Positions 57,474-64,000 of a stretch of 64,000 bases of DNA are shown piece by piece. This DNA comes from Stenogyne calaminthoides. Lineage: Eukaryota > Streptophyta > Magnoliopsida > Lamiales > Lamiaceae. Position 1 is the first letter of the stretch, and the number at the start of each line of letters is the position of its first letter. Below the pieces are notes generated by a model. The model was not told the DNA's origin, did no database searches, and saw only the letters and a list, made by a program, of their open reading frames with translations. The stretch spans positions 22,709,434 to 22,773,433 of the forward strand of contig JBBCBC010000021.1 in the NCBI GenBank assembly GCA_037126765.1, given 5' to 3'. The position numbers were made by a program, and so were the translations under genes.

Positions 57474-59665
57474 AGCTCCATACAGCTGATCAATGATAGC
57501 AACACTTTCTGGGGACATACTCTCCCTGTTAGGAGTCTTCTTCAGCTCATCATCAGTGTCATCAGGGCTATCATCTTCAACTGGTTCAGCTTCATTAGGT
57601 ACCATTTGTTCAGCAGCAACAGCAACTTCAAGTGCTTCCTCTACAACTTCCTTTATAGCATCATCTACAGCATCTTGGACAGCATCGTCAACCTCTCTGT
57701 CTTCAGCATCAATTTGGTCATCATGTGCAGCAGACCCATCATCATCCTTAGCAGCATCTGGCTTTTTCTCCTGCATGTCCAGAAGGACCAGCTCCATCAT
57801 GTCCACCATCAACAAGGTCATCTCCACCAACATCAGGTGATCCTCCCCCCCGTTGGAGTAGAAACCAGGCTTCTCCAGAAGGTCTGTTGAACAATCAGAG
57901 CATCTATGTTCTGCTGGATGAAAGTAATCTGATCAGTAATGAAAGAATTTATAAAAGTGACAGAGGGGATATCATTTCTTCTGGTGACTGTGTAAGGAAT
58001 GTTTCCAAAAGAATGGGCAACATTTTCTGTCTGCTGTGCAGGTTCCTCCATAGGTAGATCAACTACACAGTTACCACCTTTCAGAACTGGGGAAATCCCA
58101 AAACTAGGGATAAAACCACTTATCTTCTCTCCTCTAGGTCTGTCAAACTCTAATCCAAGAACTGACAGATCAAGCTTGGATATGGAAACAATCCACCATC
58201 ACCATGTTTTCCAGCAAGAGACATCATATTATCAAATATTCCCATATTGAACTTGTTCAGATGAACAATCTTGTAAAGAAGGAAAGTTTGTTCTTTAGTA
58301 AGCACAGTGGAGTTTCTAGAAGGAAACCAATTTGAGACCAAAAGTTTATGCATCACAGAATAGAGAGAAGTCAATTTAGCAGCAGAAAATTGTAATGTCC
58401 ATTCAGAATATCTTCGTCCAGTTATCACAGACATCACTTCCCCAATTTCTAGATCAATAGGTTCTTCCTCCACATTCCTAGTCTTTAGGAAAATATTGAT
58501 GTGTCTAGGAGTGATGGTAACAACATTATCTAAACCTTACTTTTCCATAATTTGAAGACTGCCTATTCCCACAACTTTTCTTCAAATTAGCATAAAATTT
58601 AGCAACCCAAACAACATAATAAGGTTTGACATATTGTAGAGCATGCAATAGAGATCTACTATGAAGAAAACCTATCAGATTTTGAGCTTCAAAATCAAGC
58701 ATTTTGATTATCCTTTCATCTACAATAAACCTCTTAAGCATGGATTTAACAACAGCAGACTTTCTATCATGCTCAACCTTATCATCAGGATCAGAGTCAG
58801 CCATCATTACCTCATCAGAATCAAACAAACCATCTTATTCATGAGCAGCTTCATCAACTGAATGTTCTGGCTCTTCTTCATCTTTAGGGACATCTTCCTC
58901 AGATTCCTCTTCTTCAGGATTCATTTCTTCCTCAGAGTCCTCAGCTTGAGGATCATCTTCCTATTTAGAATCAGATGATTCTACAACATCTTTAGCAGCA
59001 TGAGCAGGAAGATCATGTCTCCTTTTTGTTCTTCTCTCCTTTTTAGCTATCAACTCCTCCATAGTTAGTGCATCATCGGAGTCCTCAGGTTCTGCAACAG
59101 GGACTTGTGGAATCTCCATTTCTTCATCTGAATCATCTACAGTGATAGGATCATCAGCACCACCATTAGTTCTCTTTGGACGTTTTCCAGTGTAGTCAAC
59201 CTTTTTGCCAAGGTTTCTCTGTGGCACTCACCGTTTTCCCCATTTACCAGTTCCTCTCTTGGGAGCACATTGCTTTGTTCTCAAGCGGATGTTTTTCAAT
59301 TTCTCCCCCATTCATTCTGAATCAGAGGAGTCAGCAGCTTCCATATCTACATCGGCTGTTTGAGTAGGGTTTTCAGGAGGGTTAGGAGTATCAGAAATAG
59401 GCATTTCTGAAGGCATTTCAGGAGCGGGTTCTTCAGCCAAAGGTCATGCTGAGAGATCAACATAGTCAGAAACATTGATCAACTTGGAACCAAATAGATA
59501 TCAGGCAAAATGATCGGTTTTTGCTCAACGGCTTATTTTACAAGCAGTTCAACAAGTGATTTAGGAGCGGATTCAGGAATATGTAGTGCAGGAGGTTTAG
59601 GAATGAATGAAGACGATGATCCACCAACATTTGTGGAATCATAATCTTGATTTTGTGCGGCCATT
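57474..59665 (-). pseudogene. K accessory protein, homologue of the K' ORF
   Basis: Start MAAQNQDYDSTNVGGSSSSF at 59665. A basic-to-acidic N-terminal region (MPQRNLGKKVDYTGKRPKRT, then TMEELIAKKERRTKRRHDL) parallels K' (IPIAELLARNERRTKFRND). The central domain runs IIKMLDFEAQNLIGFLHSRS, VVWVAKFYANLKKSCGNRQS, VITGRRYSEWTLQFSAAKLT and FLLYKIVHLNKFNMGIFDNM. The C-terminal half contains SVTFINSFITDQITFIQQNI and a strongly acidic tail ending IIDQLYGADNW. Interruptions: several frame breaks before 59227, in-frame stops at about 58962 and 58830, and frameshifts near 58528, 58150 and 57833. Function unknown; it matches the 'putative plant transposon protein' type by eye. Confidence 0.8.
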
Positions 59666-59942
59666 TCTGCGAGAAGGTTTAGTGGGTTCGAATTCACCGG
59701 AGAAGAAGGGTTTGCGTGTGAGTGTGAATGAACAGGAGAAGGAGCCAAAGGGTTTTGTTTATTAGATATCTCACCACCTGAACATCCAATCAAATAATAC
59801 ACCAGCATTAAAATAATATTTTATGAAATATAGGAGGAAAAAGTAAGCATATGACCGAAATAATGAAATAACACAAGTAAAAACAACAAACCTCGATTCC
59901 AATGTGCAACACAAATGTTTTCAGCTTTGGGTATGAAATAAT
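59666..59942 (-). other. Upstream region of the K ORF
   Basis: On the minus strand a T-rich stretch with ttgattggatgttcag followed by g (about 59790) looks like a 3' splice site or leader before the K start codon. The open frame also extends upstream of the Met to 59808. The region is cut by E. Confidence 0.35.
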
Positions 59943-61655
59943 TGTTGGGGAATGGATTGCCCGGATCTATTCGGGATGAATATTTAAATACAAATTTAAT
60001 TCAAACAATTATTACTAGCATGAATTAATCATATATTAATTCAAATAATAATTCAACAACAAATCATGCATACAAATTCGTCACATAAATCCTACGCATG
60101 CGGAATTGCTAGGAGTTTACGTGAACTAACCTCTCGGAGTGACAACCATTGAGAAGATGGATCCCGTTCACACGAACACACCAAAAGACCTTCTCAAGTA
60201 TTTCCTCATCCTTGTCCAACAATCCAGTGGTAGGATGCTCGCGAACAATTAACAAAAGGAAAAATAAAATTATGTTGCACCACCTTTGTGGATTTCTAAT
60301 TTTTCCAACACATGGAATTGCATTGGGGATGAAAAAATCATCCCCTATTTATAATACTAGGGGTGGCCGATTTTTGCCCTAGGAATAAGATGTAAAATCT
60401 TTTTCTTGATCTCCAAGGAATCTTGAATATATCCAATATATTCTTTTCTCCATAATTAAAATATTCCATAAAAATCTCACCTCCTTATATTAAGGGGTTT
60501 TCGAAAATTACCTATTAAATAGGGAAGAAATAGGATCTTTGAATCTTCTTGAATTTATGGGATAATCTTGTATTTCAAGAATACATATTCCATAAAATCT
60601 TTTCAAGAAAATCAAGAAAATCTTTTCTCTTTCCTTCTTTAATATTTTTGAAAAAAAAAATTGGAAAATAAGCAACAATAATTTATTTTATTTTAAACAC
60701 CTTTTTCAGTTTGGACTTTATCTTTGGGCTACTTGAGGGGCCTTTAGGAGAATTAAGATTGGACCTTCCAATGGATCTTGAATTTCCAATATTGAGACAC
60801 AATATTATCCAAGTCCATAAATATTAATTAATCCCACTACATAATTAATATTGCACTATCCATCTTAACCCATATTAATGTTAATATGGCTCCCGGTTAT
60901 TATTTCCCGCGTTTAAGATTATCCAGTCCATTAATTAATTTAGGCCACTGAAATAACTTCATATTAATTAACATCTTTTTCCTTGGTCAAGGAACGACTC
61001 AACATTATTATCCATACCGGAAAACTAATTCCACTTGCAAGATTTGGTATGATAAATCTTCTGAGCCTCCCAAGGGGACAAATCAAACAAGACGTACTTG
61101 CACACGTTTCTCCGTATTAAATCTTAGCAATCGTCGTGTAACCAATAAAATTGCCCAAGATATAAGGTATTGAATCTTACTGATTCTCTTCCCATCATAA
61201 GTCAAAGCAATGATTATTGATACCACACGATCCTATTTAAGGGACGGAGATTAAGAAACAATGAACCACTGAGGTCTAATTCTTCTGTATTTAGTGCTGA
61301 AGAATTTATCCTCCTGTAGGTCCTATTCAGTGTATCATAATGCACTAGTGCAATCTCTTGGTCAAGACAAGTCAATCTGAGCCTTACACTTCAACCTTTC
61401 ACGATGGTTTGTTCATTTCCATCTTGGTCGTGAATTATGTACTTTTAGTTACAAGGGACTGTTAATTTAATCTTCTGTGATTTGGTATCACTAAATTAAC
61501 TACAATGTAATACGTACTATTTATTGAATAGTTATGCAGTAAATATATGTAACATTCAATGATATTTAAACATTAGTGATAAATAATTTATTTCAGTAAA
61601 TAAGACAGAAATTCAGTCTCGTTATACAAAGTAAAAGCATACTTTCCCCCCAACA
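59943..61655 (-). repeat. 3' LTR of E
   Basis: 1713 bp; plus-strand ends tgttgggg and ccccccaaca. TATA box at 60346-60353 (minus strand). Collinear with solo LTR H and related to the D LTRs. Confidence 0.93.
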
Positions 61656-61770
61656 ATCTCCCACTTATACTCAAAGTCTGCTTTTAAGTATACTACAACA
61701 TATCTCGTGTAGAATCTACGTGACATCTAATGTCACCTACACGAACCTAATAATATCTCTCCCACTTATA
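61656..61770 (-). other. Double polypurine tract of E
   Basis: taagtgggagat at the LTR edge (61656-61667), and tataagtgggagagat about 90 bp further in (61755-61770). Confidence 0.8.
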
Positions 61771-62287
61771 CTCAAAGTAGATTGGCAACGGTCTTGACAC
61801 CCATTCATTCCACATGTCTCTCGAATGTATTCTGAGGCAGACCCTTTGTGAATGGATCTGCTAGGTTGTCATTTGATGCAATCTTTGCCACCTCTATATC
61901 TCCTCACTTAACGATTTCTCTTATACGATGGTATTTCCTTTCAATGTGTTTGCTGGCCTTGTGGGCTCTTGGTTCTCTTGAATTTGAAACTGCTCCGGCA
62001 TTATCACAATAGACTGTGATGGTGTTGGGAAAATTCGGAACTACGTCCAAGTCCACTAGGAAGTTCTTGAGCCAAACTGCTTCCTTCGTTGCTTCACAAG
62101 CAGCTACGTACTCGGCTTCCATGGTAGAATCTGCGATGCATTTCAGCTTAACGCTTCTCCATGTCATGGCTCCTCCCCCCATGCAAAACACACTACCCGA
62201 GGTAGATTTTCTAAAATCTAAGTCTGATTGGAAATCCGAGTCCGTGTATCCGATGGGAATTAGACTGTCTGATTGATAAACCAACAT
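61771..62287 (-). pseudogene. Copia RNase H of E
   Basis: 62287-61904 encodes GYTDSDFQSDLDFRKSTSGS, then DSTMEAEYVAACEATKEAVW (catalytic acidic residues kept), CDNAGAVSNSREPRAHKASK and HIERKYHRIREIV. The C-terminal tail (LADPFTKG-like) lies in a shifted frame at about 61870-61780. A one-base frameshift near 62300 separates it from RT. Otherwise the domain looks complete. Confidence 0.93.
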
Positions 62288-62288
62288 T

Positions 62289-63389
62289 CTATCGCGAGTT
62301 CTTTTCAGATACTTCCAGAATGTTTTTAACTGCAGTCCAATGTTCTTTCCCCGGATTACTCTGATATCTTGCTACCATGTCGACGGCAAAGCAGATATCT
62401 GGCCTAGTACACAGCATAGCATACATGAGGCTTCCGACAGCCGAAGCATAAGGAACGCCTTTCATGTCATCTATCTCCCTTTGCGTCTTCGGGCACATTT
62501 CTTTGGATAGATGTATTCCATGTCTGAAAGGTACAAAGCCTTTCTTGGAATCTTGCATGCTGAAACGCTTCAAGACAGTGTCTATGTATGAAGCTTGCGA
62601 TAAGCCTATCATCCTTTTCTTACTATCTCGAGTGATCTTGATCCCAAGGATGTGACCGGCTTCCCCTAAGTCCTTAATATCAAACTGCTTTGACAGCCAT
62701 GCCCTTACGTCTGACAAAACCTTTACATCGTCTCCAATGCGCAGAATATCGCCTACGTATAATACCAATGCAGTTCCGACACACTTTTTATACACACAAC
62801 TTTCGAACTCGTTTTGATCGAACCCGTAAGACTTTATAACCTAATCAAAACATTGGTTCCAAGCACGCGATGCTTGCTTTAGTCCGTAGATGGACTTCTT
62901 GAGCTTGCAAACTAGATGTTCTTGGCCTTTTTCAATGAAGCCTTCGGGTTGTTGCATATAGATATCTTCTTCAAGACTTCCATTTAGGAAAGTTGTCTTA
63001 ACATTCATTTGTTAGATCTCAAAATCGAGATGGGCAGCTATCGACAAGAGAATACGGATGGACTTAAGCATAGATACAGGCGAAAAGGTTTCCTCATAGT
63101 CGATCCCTTTTTTCTGAGTATAACCTTTTGCCACAAGTCTAGCCTTGAAAGTTTCCACTTTCCCGTCCGATCCTTCTTTTCTCTTGTATACCCACTTGCA
63201 ACCAATGGGTTTGATCCCATTGAGTGGTTCGACTAGCTCCCACACCTTATTATGATCCATAGAACTCATCTCGGCTTCCATTACTGTTTGCCAAGAATCC
63301 ACATCCTTGTCATGGATTTCCTCATTGTATCTCCATGAGTCTGATTCATTTTCACCAGGGACCAAGTCTGACGACTCTCCTATCCCCAT
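62289..63389 (-). pseudogene. Copia reverse transcriptase of E, catalytic Asp replaced
   Basis: 63389-63012: VWELVEPLNGIKPIGCKWVY, FKARLVAKGYTQKKGIDYEE and TFSPVSMLKSIRILLSIAAH (RT N-terminus). The MDVKTTFLNG-equivalent at 63005-62940 is frameshifted. 62795-62289: ALVLYVGDILRIGDDVKVLS, HILGIKITRDSKKRMIGLSQ, GVPYASAVGSLMYAMLCTRP. The active site YVDD reads YVGD: the codon at 62751-62753 is GGC on the minus strand, so the first Asp is lost. Stops near 63010 and 62797 also break the frame. Confidence 0.93.
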
Positions 63390-63520
63390 GAATCTCTCGG
63401 GCTATTTGACAACCCTCCCACTACGACGAGGTTCCGATTGTGTAAGTGTGTCATTTGGTATGTCGACTTGTACATTTGGCATTGAGGTAAGCCCCTTTAG
63501 CTCATCTAAGGTAATCTCAC

Positions 63521-64000
63521 TTATGGGTTTCTTATCTTCATATAATCTTCTTCCAAAAATCTAAAGTGTGTACTGATTACCACCTTTTGATCTTCGGGAC
63601 CACAGAACATGCACCCTTTCGTTCCCTCGGGGTACCCTATAAACAGCCTTAATTCTGATCGTGGATCCAATTTACCGGCTTCCTTGTCCAAAATGTATGC
63701 CGGACACCCCCAGATTCTCATGTGTCCCAAACTGGGCTTGTGCCCGGTCCACAACTCTTTAGGGGTTTTGGGAACCGATTTGGATGGCACCAGATTTAGA
63801 ATGTAAGTCGTTGTTTCCAAGGCATGACCCCAAAACGATTTGGGTAGATCCGCATAACTCATCATTGACCTGACCATTTCTAAAAGAGTCCTGTTTCTTC
63901 ATTCTGCAACCCCGTTTTGTTGAGGGCTTCCGGGTGCAGTTAACTGGGATACAATCCCTTCATCTGATAAGTAGTTCAAAAAATCATCGCTGAGGTATTC
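63521..64000 (-). pseudogene. Copia integrase C-terminal half of E (partial)
   Basis: 64000-63902 reads YLSDEGI, QLTAPGSPQQNGVAE, ending with the third catalytic Glu; a TGA at 63899-63901 follows where Arg is expected. 63877-63521 continues MVRSMMSYADLPKSFWGHAL, NLVPSKSVPKTPKELWTGHK, HMRIWGCPAYILDKEAGKLD and RLFIGYPEGTKGCMFCGPED. The first two catalytic Asp blocks are past the window edge. Confidence 0.92.

Larger units (their letters stand above)
56343..59942 (-). mobile_element. Element K (3' part): accessory ORF, spacer, 3' LTR
   Basis: Minus-strand LTR, polypurine site, spacer and long accessory ORF, collinear with K' (25159-28710). The upstream part is cut by element E at 59942/59943. 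Left of the LTR lies a gypsy gag relic, its insertion target. Confidence 0.78.
59943..64000 (-). mobile_element. Element E: copia retrotransposon, 3' LTR to integrase (runs off the window)
   Basis: Minus-strand 3' LTR, doubled polypurine box, RNase H, RT and integrase, the best-preserved copia pol in the window. Same family as element D at protein level. Left target duplication would be ataat (59938-59942); the partner is beyond 64000. Confidence 0.93.

Noticed and set aside
57493..57890. Ser/Thr-rich plus-strand ORFs of 94-115 codons
   Set aside because: Mirror of the acidic tail of the K accessory protein on the minus strand.

Overview
This is repeat-dense plant nuclear heterochromatin, most likely from a eudicot. 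Nearly all bases belong to LTR retrotransposons (Ty1/copia and Ty3/gypsy) nested inside one another, with one PIF/Harbinger relic, a small inverted-repeat (MITE-like) element and short AT-rich host flanks. No intact host gene, tRNA, rRNA or CRISPR array is visible. All retroelement reading frames are broken by stops or frameshifts.

Left block (1-28710), innermost element first. Element A (1-14646, +, Sirevirus-like copia) sits in the gag region of copia copy C2 (14647-18234, -). C2 sits just after the RT catalytic YVDD codons of its sister copy C1 (18235-25158, -). C1 in turn cut into K' (25159-28710, +), the 3' end of an LTR element carrying a long acidic accessory ORF. The missing halves of C2, C1 and K' should lie to the left of the window.

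Middle block (29986-54293) is one gypsy element, J (+, target duplication atatc). It keeps gag but shows no pol, and ends in a 3' tandem-repeat array. Copia element D (30222-39206, -, duplication ggaaa) lies inside its 5' LTR. A solo LTR, H (40657-48842, duplication tgaag), splits gag exactly. H itself holds solo LTR B (which contains solo LTR D2) and solo LTR F (which contains solo LTR G and a 0.75-kb tandem duplication). A 281-bp TRIM-like solo LTR (51489-51769) sits near the 3' end. Target-site duplications can be read for all seven of these insertions. Subtracting the nested pieces gives consistent sizes: J about 6.8 kb, H about 1.7 kb, B about 1.6 kb.

Right block: host flank with a Harbinger transposase relic (54765-55600), a gypsy LTR/gag relic (55640-56310), element K (56343-59942, -), which is homologous to K', and copia element E (59943 to the window end, -), which truncates K.

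Two signals stand out. First, K and K' encode a conserved ~600-730 codon protein with a basic/acidic N-terminus, a central domain resembling the 'putative plant transposon protein' family and an acidic tail; A may carry a distant relative in the same 3' position. Second, differences between paired LTRs concentrate at CAG/CTG trinucleotides as small rearrangements rather than C-to-T changes. That points to consensus error at methylated CHG sites and would inflate both apparent element ages and pseudogene calls.
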